From positions 1-21,722 of the forward strand of contig CAZHBZ010000010.1 in assembly GCA_964530925.1 (NCBI GenBank): a DNA stretch of 21,722 bases. The letters run 5' to 3'. The DNA comes from LiPW-15 sp964530925. GTDB lineage: Bacteria; Patescibacteriota; Minisyncoccia; UBA6257; 2-01-FULL-56-20. The translations under genes and the position numbers were made by a program. Shown here piece after piece: positions 1 through 5,831 of the stretch. The notes beneath the pieces are model-generated. The model had not been told where the DNA came from and did not search any database. It saw nothing but the letters and a program-made list of their open reading frames with translations. Each line of letters begins with the position of its first letter. The stretch's first letter is position 1.

Positions 1-166
1 CCATCGCGATAGAAACGATTATTCCAAAAAGCCCGATAGAAACCAAAAGTTCCACAATGGTGAACCCCTTTCTAGTAGGTAGTAGGTGGTCTGTAGTAGG
101 TAGACCAAAACTTCGCGAACGAATTCGATTGGGCTCCTTAACTGGCAATTTCCTTTGTTGATTCAT
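1..166 (-). CDS. Type IV prepilin-like protein, 3' part outside the window
   Basis: This is the N-terminal 55 codons of a prepilin; the gene runs off the left edge. Reading leftward from the ATG at 166-164 gives a 33-residue leader rich in Arg, Pro and Thr, then KGFTIVELLVSIGLFGIIVS, which is the class III signal: Gly at the cleavage site, Phe +1, Glu +5 and a hydrophobic helix. PilD would cut after the Gly and methylate the Phe. It follows the pilV-like gene by 56 bp and is the last visible gene of the pilus locus, so it is probably a minor pilin. The leader is long for the family and part of it is encoded by a TAGTAGG-type repeat. The call as a prepilin is secure; which minor pilin it is cannot be told. 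Confidence 0.85.
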   Translation of the reverse strand, partial: MNQQRKLPVKEPNRIRSRSFGLPTTDHLLPTRKGFTIVELLVSIGLFGIIVSIAM

Positions 167-217
167 TTTGTGCTTTTGCTAGCTACTATTTACTACTTAC
201 CACTTACTACCTACTGT
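72..217. repeat. Inverted repeat of TAGTAGG units enclosing a prepilin start
   Basis: AGTAGGTAGTAGGTGGT at 74-90 is the inverted partner of ACCACTTACTACCTACT at 199-215, 17 bp with one mismatch. The arms are themselves degenerate tandem copies of a TAGTAGG-like unit. One arm lies in the leader-peptide codons of the prepilin that starts at 166, the other just after the stop codon of the upstream pilin, so the start codon sits in the loop of a possible mRNA hairpin. Confidence 0.7.
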
Positions 218-222
218 GTTTA

Positions 223-795
223 TCATCTCCAATTATAAAAATGGTCCTCCAAATTGACATTAAAAGTTCCTCCTCCGCGCGAAGTCCAATCGATTTTGGA
301 ATTCACCACCACTTCATTGGGCTTCAATTGTATTTGAATGGTGCGCACGAATGGAGTTGTATTCGAGAATCCATAGCCATATAGACGGGTGGTTGGGTCA
401 AATGTGAGAAACGCTCCGGTGGCCGGAGAAATAAGCTCCCGACTGTCGTATTGCACCTCAAAATCCCCATCCTGGAAACCTCCGTCAGCAGCCCAACCCG
501 CCCCGGTTATTATGTTGCTGTCCAAAATATTTTTAACAACCTCTATTCCCTCAATAGCCAGATATGTCGCAGTATAGTTATCCGCGACCACGCGGTTCAA
601 ACCGATAGCGCGGGAAAGCAGGGTCATCACCCCCAAAAAACCCACCGTTAGAATGCCAAGAGCCACAAGCATTTCGATGAGCAACTGCCCAGAGCGGGAA
701 CAGAATTTGGAATCTAGCCTGCCCGCCGAAGAGGCGGGAATGTAGAAGTTAGAAGCTGAATCCTGCTTTTTAATTTTTTTTGGGTTATATTCCAT
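223..795 (-). CDS. PilV/GspI-like minor prepilin
   Basis: A 190-residue prepilin. The processing site lies near residues 36-42: GQLLIEMLVALGILTVGF, with Gly at -1, Gln +1 and Glu +5, followed by a hydrophobic helix. After that comes SRAIGLNRVVADNYTATYLA, which resembles the region after the helix in PilV/GspI minor pilins that prime pilus assembly. The leader is about 36 residues, unusually long, and is encoded by TTCTA-type repeats plus a CCCGCC/GGCGGG hairpin at 722-738. The stop is TGA. Start at 795 is chosen because the leader must precede the cleavage site; only a weak purine stretch precedes the ATG. It lies 33 bp after the gspH-like gene and is probably co-transcribed with it. Prepilin identity is sure; the PilV label is by helix pattern and position. 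Confidence 0.85.
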   Translation of the reverse strand: MEYNPKKIKKQDSASNFYIPASSAGRLDSKFCSRSGQLLIEMLVALGILTVGFLGVMTLLSRAIGLNRVVADNYTATYLAIEGIEVVKNILDSNIITGAGWAADGGFQDGDFEVQYDSRELISPATGAFLTFDPTTRLYGYGFSNTTPFVRTIQIQLKPNEVVVNSKIDWTSRGGGTFNVNLEDHFYNWR

Positions 796-820
796 TTCTT
801 CTACGTTCTAAATTCTACAT
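740..820. repeat. Inverted repeat of TTCTA units enclosing the pilV-like start
   Basis: ATGTAGAAGTTAGAA at 740-754 pairs with TTCTAAATTCTACAT at 806-820, 15 bp with one mismatch, and the start codon at 793-795 lies in the loop. Further TTCTA/TAGAA units extend on both sides, at about 701-718 and 821-835. The stop codon of the gspH-like gene (829-831) falls inside the right-hand repeat run. Confidence 0.65.
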
Positions 821-828
821 GCTACATT

Positions 829-1458
829 CTAGAATGAAATCTGTCCGGCCGGGCTTATACTGATCTTTTGAGTATTCGAACTTTGTACGGCGCCAAGAAT
901 TACTTCTCCGATTGCATCGATCCTAGGGGCTACGCCAGACTCCCCCTTCATCCAAATAAAAGTCATGGGGTCCGGCGGAACGAAAATAACATATTCAAGC
1001 GCGTTTCCGCTCGGCGCATCCTTAAAACTTACTTCGTTCTGCAGCGTAAAAGTTTCGAGTTCTCTATATGGCCCCGCTTGATCCGCGGGAGTCGTGTCTA
1101 TCCCGCCAGTCAAAATTGCGGAGCAACTGGTTGGTTTATAACTAAAGAGAGAATATGAGCGGTTTGGTTCGTTTATTCTCATTCCATACGCGCAGGGAGT
1201 ATCGGGGTTATTATAGGTTGAGATGGCTAAAGATTTTGCTCTAAGCGCGACCTGAGCGAGTTTAGCCGCCTCCACATATAAAGCGACTTGGCCACGGCCG
1301 GTCGAAGAATATGTGAGCACCATTCCAGCTAAAAAAGTGGTTATGGCAACGACCACAAGCACTTCCACGAGGGTAAAGCCTCGAGGATAGAACCTAGAAT
1401 TTAGAAAGTGGAAAATAGAATTGGAGATATCACCTCCGCCCTTTTTTGAATTTTTCAT
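829..1458 (-). CDS. GspH/FimT-like minor prepilin
   Basis: A 209-residue prepilin with the processing motif RGFTLVEVLVVVAITTFLAG at about residues 27-46 (Gly -1, Phe +1, Glu +5), then RGQVALYVEAAKLAQVALRA, the helix that precedes the globular domain in GspH/FimT pseudopilins. The C-terminal part is beta-rich and ends with a glycine/serine pattern typical of the family (ISISPAGQISF). The start at 1458 is well supported: AAGGAG lies 7-8 nt upstream and a TATAAT box just beyond. It follows pilD by about 114 bp. Residues about 10-26 are encoded by a TAGAA-type repeat. The family assignment rests on the N-terminus and size, so the exact role within the pilus tip is inferred. Confidence 0.85.
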   Translation of the reverse strand: MKNSKKGGGDISNSIFHFLNSRFYPRGFTLVEVLVVVAITTFLAGMVLTYSSTGRGQVALYVEAAKLAQVALRAKSLAISTYNNPDTPCAYGMRINEPNRSYSLFSYKPTSCSAILTGGIDTTPADQAGPYRELETFTLQNEVSFKDAPSGNALEYVIFVPPDPMTFIWMKGESGVAPRIDAIGEVILGAVQSSNTQKISISPAGQISF

Positions 1459-1555
1459 AACTTTCTCCTTGCCTTCATTATAGCCTATTGCCCTGGGCTT
1501 AAAAATACGAAATTGCGCTGGGGGCGCTTTCGGATTCTATTCTATTTTCTAGGCC
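1393..1555. repeat. Inverted repeat of TAGAA/TTCTA units around the gspH-like start
   Basis: GAAAATAGAAT at 1411-1421 pairs perfectly with ATTCTATTTTC at 1539-1549, and CCTAGAA at 1393-1399 matches TTCTAGG at 1547-1553 in the same sense. The right arm is in the pilD-gspH gap, the left arm is in the leader-peptide codons, and the promoter, ribosome-binding site and start codon lie between them. Confidence 0.55.
1477..1482 (-). promoter_or_regulatory. -10 box before the gspH-like gene
   Basis: On the minus strand this reads TATAAT, 18 nt before the ATG at 1458. No good -35 box is visible at 17 nt (TTTTTA is present). Between the box and the start lies AAGGAG, one of the few clear ribosome-binding sites in the window. 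It suggests that the three distal prepilin genes can be expressed apart from pilD. Confidence 0.5.
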
Positions 1556-1572
1556 CTAAGCGCTAAGTTCTA

Positions 1573-2433
1573 TCAAAGGTATAGCAAACTAAAATACCAA
1601 TCCATTATCGGGAAACCAAAGAAGAAAACCACAGCCGCTCCGAGCGCCAGGAAAGGCACGAAAGGCACCGCGCCCTTCGCCGTCTTTTTCTTGAAAAGCA
1701 TCAATCCCAGCCCAAAAATCGCCCCGATTATAAAAGCGAAGCCAACGGTGAGCGCCACATCCGGCCAGCCGAACACAAGGCCCAACCCAAGGCTCAGCTT
1801 CATATCCCCCATTCCCATCCCGCGCCCCTTAGTAATAAGTATCAAAAAGCCGAAAAACAATACCGCCACAATCATCCCAAAAAGCCGATTCACCAAAAGC
1901 GAATCTTGAAATCCGAAAAGATATGCGTAATGTCCCAAAAAAGAACCGGCTTTCATTCCCAATATCTGAAGCGGATACACGAAGGCGGAAAGCGCTCCTA
2001 AAATAATCAAAAGAAGCGTCCCTTCATCTGGAATTAACTGAAATCTATAATCTATAAACGACAGAAGCTGCAAAACCAAAAAAATTGCGACCCAGATCAA
2101 CACCGTCGGCGAAAAGAATGTCGTGGCCGGATATGAAAGAGAAAAAACGACCTCCGGCACGAAAGCAAGAATGAGACCGCCGGAAATTTCTCCAAGAGGG
2201 TAAAGCCAGCTTATCTTTTCTCCGCAATGAACACAGCGGCGTCTTTGGATGAGGAAACTAAAAACCGGTATAAGCTCCCAGGCGGAAAGGATGTGTCCGC
2301 ACTTTGGGCAATGAGAACGCCCACCTGCCGATTTTTTCGTAATCAAAAACTTATCCGGATTATAGCGGGTCGCGATAACATTCAAAAAGCTTCCGATCGC
2401 GAGACCGAAGACAAATCTAATTATCAACTCCAT
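1573..2433 (-). CDS. pilD: Prepilin peptidase / N-methyltransferase PilD
   Basis: A 286-residue polytopic inner-membrane aspartyl protease that cleaves prepilin leaders and methylates the new N-terminus. The N-terminus carries the family signature LAIGSFLNVIATRY. Two CxxC pairs (Cys42/45 and Cys67/70) form the zinc-binding cytoplasmic domain seen in bifunctional enzymes. The catalytic aspartates are expected in FIDYRFQLIPD (about residue 128) and in the GMGD motif (Asp210), and both motifs are present. Hydrophobic segments follow throughout. It starts 6 bp after the pilin stop codon, so it is likely coupled to it, with no clear Shine-Dalgarno sequence. Its substrates are the four prepilins that surround it. 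Full family length and all key residues are present. Confidence 0.97.
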   Translation of the reverse strand: MELIIRFVFGLAIGSFLNVIATRYNPDKFLITKKSAGGRSHCPKCGHILSAWELIPVFSFLIQRRRCVHCGEKISWLYPLGEISGGLILAFVPEVVFSLSYPATTFFSPTVLIWVAIFLVLQLLSFIDYRFQLIPDEGTLLLIILGALSAFVYPLQILGMKAGSFLGHYAYLFGFQDSLLVNRLFGMIVAVLFFGFLILITKGRGMGMGDMKLSLGLGLVFGWPDVALTVGFAFIIGAIFGLGLMLFKKKTAKGAVPFVPFLALGAAVVFFFGFPIMDWYFSLLYL

Positions 2434-2439
2434 GGAAGA

Positions 2440-2928
2440 TTAAGGACCTACGCAATACTTCTTCTTATCGTCGTCAGTCGTATTCACACCGGAACCACAA
2501 TCAAGACCATATAGCGGATTTCCTCTTAGCGACGTCTTCTGAAGATTGTCATTCACCTGCTCCAGGGTTGCTTTAAGCACATAGGTAGTACCATTGCCGG
2601 CAGCGCCGTATTCATATGTATTTGCAGAGACGGGATCTGTGGGGAGCTTATTAACCCCGATATTCGCCCCGACAATAGCCGCCGTAAAGTCGGCCCAAGA
2701 CATCTCTCCGTCCGTTCCTCCGGTCGGATACGCGCCATTTTTATTGTAGTAGAGCTCAATTGAAGTCTGGATCTGTTTTAAGTCGGACGCCCGCCTCGAA
2801 TCCCTGGCTCTCTGTTGGGCCGGACCGATACCGATAACAACGACTGAGGCCAAAATACCGATAATGGCCACGACGATGAGCATTTCTATAAGGGTAAAAC
2901 CCTTCTTGAGTGATGATATTTTTTTCAT
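2440..2928 (-). CDS. Type IV pilin, probable major subunit (PilA/GspG-like)
   Basis: A 162-residue pilin with a short, normal leader MKKISSLKKG, then FTLIEMLIVVAIIGILASVV (Phe +1, Glu +5). After the helix comes ARDSRRASDLKQIQTSIELYYNKNGAYPT, close to the GspG/PilE pattern found in major subunits. Two cysteines near the C-terminus (in GLDCGSG and KKYCVGP) could form the D-region disulfide loop. It has its own extended -10 promoter and sits directly before pilD. The position after pilC, the canonical short leader and the private promoter favour the major pilin, but the other three prepilins cannot be excluded for that role. Confidence 0.92.
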   Translation of the reverse strand: MKKISSLKKGFTLIEMLIVVAIIGILASVVVIGIGPAQQRARDSRRASDLKQIQTSIELYYNKNGAYPTGGTDGEMSWADFTAAIVGANIGVNKLPTDPVSANTYEYGAAGNGTTYVLKATLEQVNDNLQKTSLRGNPLYGLDCGSGVNTTDDDKKKYCVGP

Positions 2929-2964
2929 TTTTTATTATTCCGACCCTGACTTTTTATTAGTTTT

Positions 2965-2973
2965 ATTATACCA
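2965..2973 (-). promoter_or_regulatory. Extended -10 promoter of the pilin gene
   Basis: On the minus strand this reads TGGTATAAT, a TGn extended -10 box with a perfect TATAAT hexamer, 36 nt before the ATG at 2928. No convincing -35 box is present, as expected for extended -10 promoters. It lies 7 nt beyond the inner end of the structured element at 2980-3250. Confidence 0.6.
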
Positions 2974-2979
2974 CAACCT

Positions 2980-3250
2980 GAACCCATTTCCAGAATAACC
3001 CCTGCTCGCGTTGCGAACGATTTTTCTGTTACCGCAAGGCTTGTCGAGGAAGTTGTGCCGTATGGCACAATGCCCGAGATGTAACGCAGCGGGACGGGAA
3101 AATCATCGCAACCCGAAGGGATATGGTCAATTTTCGCAACACCTGCGTCGCTCCTCCTCTAAGTATCTCGAGATACATATTCGTCGTCACTCCTTGGTTT
3201 TGCGAAAATTATCTCATATCGCGGGCCGGGAGTATTCTGGAGATGGGTTC
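2980..3250. ncRNA. Candidate structured RNA or foldback element between pilC and the pilin gene
   Basis: No plausible gene lies in this gap, but it folds as nested stems without conflict. Outer stem: GAACCCATTTCCAGAATA (2980-2997) with 3233-3250, 18 positions, 17 Watson-Crick and one G-U on the plus strand. Inside are GTTGCGA 3010-3016 with 3106-3112; TTGTGCC 3053-3059 with GGCACAA 3064-3070 around a GTAT loop; GATATG 3120-3125 with 3215-3220; AATTTTCGCAA 3129-3139 with 3200-3210; and the palindrome GTATCTCGAGATAC at 3163-3176. The strand is uncertain: the outer stem pairs better on plus, while CCCTTCGGG on minus offers a UUCG loop. It begins at the pilC stop codon. It could be a small RNA, a pilC 3' element, a leader-like element, or a MITE with 18-bp terminal inverted repeats. 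It does not match RNase P RNA, tmRNA, SRP RNA or a c-di-GMP riboswitch by eye. Confidence 0.5.
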
Positions 3251-4461
3251 TACTGTATGGAAGACGTAAGCTGATAAAGCGGCAGAAGGATGGAGGCGAA
3301 AAGGACAGCGACCATGATACCTATACCGATCATCAAAACCGGCTGGATGAGGTCCACGAGATTCCCTACCAGAGTATCGGCCTCTTTCCCATAAAAGTCA
3401 GAAATCCTAATAAGCATCTGATCTATCCGACCGGTAGTTTCACCGACAGATATCATCTGGGACACCAACGGCGGAAAATGGTCCGGGGCCTTCCCTATCG
3501 CGTCCGCAAAGTGCTCTCCTTGGCTTACGTCTTCCGCGACTTTGTGCAAAAGGTCGCGATAAATAACGTTATCTATGGTCTGGCCGACTATCTCTATGGC
3601 TTGGGTTATCGGAACACCGCCCCTTAGAAGCATGGAAGTCGTGCTCGCAAAGCGCGTGAGCGTCAAAGGCACATATATCTTTTTAACTATCGGGAAACGA
3701 ATTTTTAAATCATCTTTGAACGCGACGCCTTCCGGAGTTTTCAAATAATCCAGGACCACTATAACCACTATCGCCAGAAGCACGACCACCCCGATCCACC
3801 ATCTGGACAAAAAATTACCAAGACCCAAAAGAAGCGCGGTAAATGCCGGAAGCTTTACACCGGATTGTTCGAAAACCGGAACAATCTGCGGAAAGACGAA
3901 GGTCAACATAATTATCACAACCACAGCGAAAAGTCCGATTACGATGAATGGATATATCATCGCCGAACGAGCCTTGCCCACGAGCGCCGCTTCTTTCTCA
4001 AGATAGTCCGCCAAAAATCCGATTACCTTATCCAAGTTTCCCGTAACCTCCGCGGAACGCACCATGCTAACAAAATAAACTGGAAATACCTGATTCTGCC
4101 TTTCAAGCGCCTGGGAAAAAGCTAAACCAGCGTCAATATCTTCGCGAATTTGGAGCGCCGCTTCTTTTAGAACCGGATGCGTAGTCTGATTTTCCAGAGT
4201 TTTAATGACCGAGGTAAGCGGCAGCTGCGCTTCCATAAGAACCGCCATCTGCCTCGAAAAAACAACCAGGTCTTTTCGCTTTACTCTGCCAAAATAACTC
4301 GAAACACGATCGTACCATCGGGCCTTCTCGGTCTCTTCAATGCTCAAAATAAAAAGCTCGTGGCTCGTGAGAATGGTTATTGCCGCGTCGCGGTTAGCCG
4401 CCTCCACAAATCCTGTTTGCTCTTCTCCGCTTTTGGTTTTTGCACGATATTTATACTTCAT
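3250..4461 (-). CDS. pilC: Type IV pilus inner-membrane platform protein PilC
   Basis: A 403-residue GspF/PilC family protein that anchors the pilus motor in the inner membrane and couples the ATPases to pilin insertion and removal. It starts with MKYKYRAKTKSGEEQTGFVE, the usual N-terminal beta domain. Two repeated cytoplasmic GspF domains follow (about 70-190 and 270-390), each with its conserved ends (FSRQMAVLMEAQLPL and FASTTSMLLRGGVPI), with transmembrane helices near 170-195, 215-240 and 375-398. The C-terminus ILLPLYQLTSSIQ is typical. Length is normal. It lies 50 bp after pilT. Its TAG stop touches the outer stem of the structured element at 2980-3250. Confidence 0.96.
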   Translation of the reverse strand: MKYKYRAKTKSGEEQTGFVEAANRDAAITILTSHELFILSIEETEKARWYDRVSSYFGRVKRKDLVVFSRQMAVLMEAQLPLTSVIKTLENQTTHPVLKEAALQIREDIDAGLAFSQALERQNQVFPVYFVSMVRSAEVTGNLDKVIGFLADYLEKEAALVGKARSAMIYPFIVIGLFAVVVIIMLTFVFPQIVPVFEQSGVKLPAFTALLLGLGNFLSRWWIGVVVLLAIVVIVVLDYLKTPEGVAFKDDLKIRFPIVKKIYVPLTLTRFASTTSMLLRGGVPITQAIEIVGQTIDNVIYRDLLHKVAEDVSQGEHFADAIGKAPDHFPPLVSQMISVGETTGRIDQMLIRISDFYGKEADTLVGNLVDLIQPVLMIGIGIMVAVLFASILLPLYQLTSSIQ

Positions 4462-4511
4462 GATTTCTCTGCTAATTACTAATCTTTAGGAATATACGAA
4501 TCTCAACCGAA

Positions 4512-5582
4512 CTACATCCGCTCAAGAAGAATTCGGAGCTCCGACGGATTCATGGAATAAAGCTCGGCGTTCTCCATGGAAATCAGTTTGTTTTTTACAA
4601 GGTTAGCAAGCGAACGGTTCAAGGTTATCATCCCCTCCTGAAGCGAAGTCTCGATAACCAAATCTATCTGATACACCTTTCTCTCCCGAATAAGGTTTCT
4701 GATAGCAGGATTCACTACCATGATTTCCATCGCCGGCATTCTCCCACCGCCAAGCTTCGGCAAAAGCCTTTGAGAAACAATGGCAACCAGGGTAGAAGCC
4801 AGCTGAGAAATAACTTGGGACTGCTGCTCCGCCGGGAAAGAATCAATTATGCGATCAATCGTCTGCGAGGCGGAATTGGTATGCAAAGTGGAAAAGACCA
4901 AGTGTCCGGTTTCGGAGGCGGTCATTGCCGTGGCAATGGAAGCCGCGTCGCGCATCTCTCCTATCATAACCACGTCCGGATCTTGCCGAAGAACGGTTCG
5001 AAGTCCTAAATCAAAACTTGGCACGTCGCTTCCGACTTCTCTTTGAGAGATAATGCTGCGATCTTGAGTGAAAAGATATTCGATTGGATCTTCAACGGTA
5101 ATCAGATGATCTCCTCTCGTGTGATTCACTTCATCCAAAAGCGCGGCGAGAGTTGTGGATTTCCCGTGTCCAGCCGGACCCACCACCAAAATAAATCCTT
5201 GGGATAGTTTCGCAAAATCATGGAGTATCGGCGGTAGGCCCAACTCTTCGACCGTCCTGATGCGGGAAGAAATAAGACGAAGCGCGGCGGCAAGATACCC
5301 CCTTTGATAATAAGCATTGCAGCGAAAGCGGACTTTATCTTCGAAGCTGTAGGCGAAATCAACCTGCCGCTCCGCGGTTAATTTCTGTTTTTGCGGTTCG
5401 GTTAAAAGCGCGTTTATCAATCCTTCCGCCGCCTCCGGAGTCAATATTTCTTCGCTCGCTACCGGAACCAAAATCCCATCTACGCGCAAAGTCGGACGCC
5501 TCCCGACCGCAATGTGAAGGTCGGAAGAATTCTGTTTCGCCGCTGTTACCAAAAGTCCTTTTAGTTTTTCTGTATAATCCAT
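4512..5582 (-). CDS. pilT: Type IV pilus retraction ATPase PilT
   Basis: A 356-residue hexameric ATPase that depolymerises the pilus, giving twitching and DNA uptake force. Walker A is GPAGHGKSTT (about 135-144), the Asp box is TVEDPIEY, Walker B is LRQDPDVVMIGEMRD (about 198-212) and the His box is LVFSTLHTNSA. The signature that separates PilT from PilB, AIRNLIRE, is at about 293-300. The N-terminus SDLHIAVGRRPTLRVDG is the PAS-like domain. No Shine-Dalgarno sequence precedes the ATG at 5582; instead the first two bases of the start codon belong to a 14-bp stem with the upstream leader, so expression may be controlled at translation. An extended -10 promoter lies at 5714-5722. Confidence 0.97.
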   Translation of the reverse strand: MDYTEKLKGLLVTAAKQNSSDLHIAVGRRPTLRVDGILVPVASEEILTPEAAEGLINALLTEPQKQKLTAERQVDFAYSFEDKVRFRCNAYYQRGYLAAALRLISSRIRTVEELGLPPILHDFAKLSQGFILVVGPAGHGKSTTLAALLDEVNHTRGDHLITVEDPIEYLFTQDRSIISQREVGSDVPSFDLGLRTVLRQDPDVVMIGEMRDAASIATAMTASETGHLVFSTLHTNSASQTIDRIIDSFPAEQQSQVISQLASTLVAIVSQRLLPKLGGGRMPAMEIMVVNPAIRNLIRERKVYQIDLVIETSLQEGMITLNRSLANLVKNKLISMENAELYSMNPSELRILLERM

Positions 5583-5702
5583 CCCGTTAGAGATAGGAAA
5601 CGCTTTACGTTTCCGTAAATAATTTTAGTTTATCTTATAACGACTTTCTACTTACTAAAAACAGCTCACACACCGCTTGACCCCTTGCATCTCTAACGGG
5701 AT
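5581..5702 (-). promoter_or_regulatory. pilT 5' leader that can pair with the start codon
   Basis: ATCCCGTTAGAGAT (5581-5594 on plus) and ATCTCTAACGGGAT (5689-5702) are perfect 14-bp inverted repeats. In the pilT mRNA the downstream arm ends at the A and U of the AUG. Next to it, 5596-5614 offers two hairpins that cannot coexist: GGAAACG with CGTTTCC around a 5-nt loop, and TTTACG with CGTAAA around a GAAA tetraloop. This is the layout of a translational switch. The same element may instead be a mobile inverted-repeat unit, since a related one lies before pilB. The stems are seen directly; the regulatory role is inference. Confidence 0.55.
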
Positions 5703-5713
5703 CCATTGTCTAT

Positions 5714-5722
5714 ATTGTAGCA
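5714..5722 (-). promoter_or_regulatory. Extended -10 promoter of pilT
   Basis: On the minus strand this reads TGCTACAAT, an extended -10 element with a 5/6 hexamer. Transcription would start near 5707, giving a leader of about 125 nt that contains the whole 14-bp stem at 5581-5702. No clear -35 box is seen. Confidence 0.5.
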
Positions 5723-5736
5723 CAAAGAACAGCATC

Positions 5737-5817
5737 TAGAATGTAGAATCTAGGGCAAGACCAAAGACGAGTTTATTCGTCCTTCTGCTACATTCTATCT
5801 ATCCGCCAGATGGCGGA
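5737..5817. repeat. TTCTA-type inverted repeat and CCGCC hairpin after pilB
   Basis: TAGAATGTAG (5737-5746) pairs with CTACATTCTA (5788-5797), 10 bp exact, with a smaller GACGA/TCGTC stem in the loop. Next to it, TCCGCCA (5802-5808) and TGGCGGA (5811-5817) form a short hairpin 15 bp after the pilB stop codon. There is no U tract, so it is not an obvious terminator. These units resemble the repeats around the prepilin starts. Confidence 0.6.
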
Positions 5818-5831
5818 CTATTTTCTATTCC

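Noticed and set aside
2980..3250. RNase P RNA, tmRNA, SRP RNA or c-di-GMP riboswitch
   Set aside because: None of the conserved core strings of these RNAs could be found on either strand, although GAGGAAG and GTAAC briefly suggested RNase P.
3011..3274. An 87-codon plus-strand frame between the pilin gene and pilC
   Set aside because: It runs through the stems of the structured element and into the end of pilC; no ribosome-binding site and no recognisable protein pattern.
5581..5702. Integron attC-like site (GTTAG and CTAAC ends)
   Set aside because: The order is reversed: attC has the AAC box first and the GT box last, while here GTTAGAG comes first and CTCTAAC last. No integrase or cassette pattern is present.
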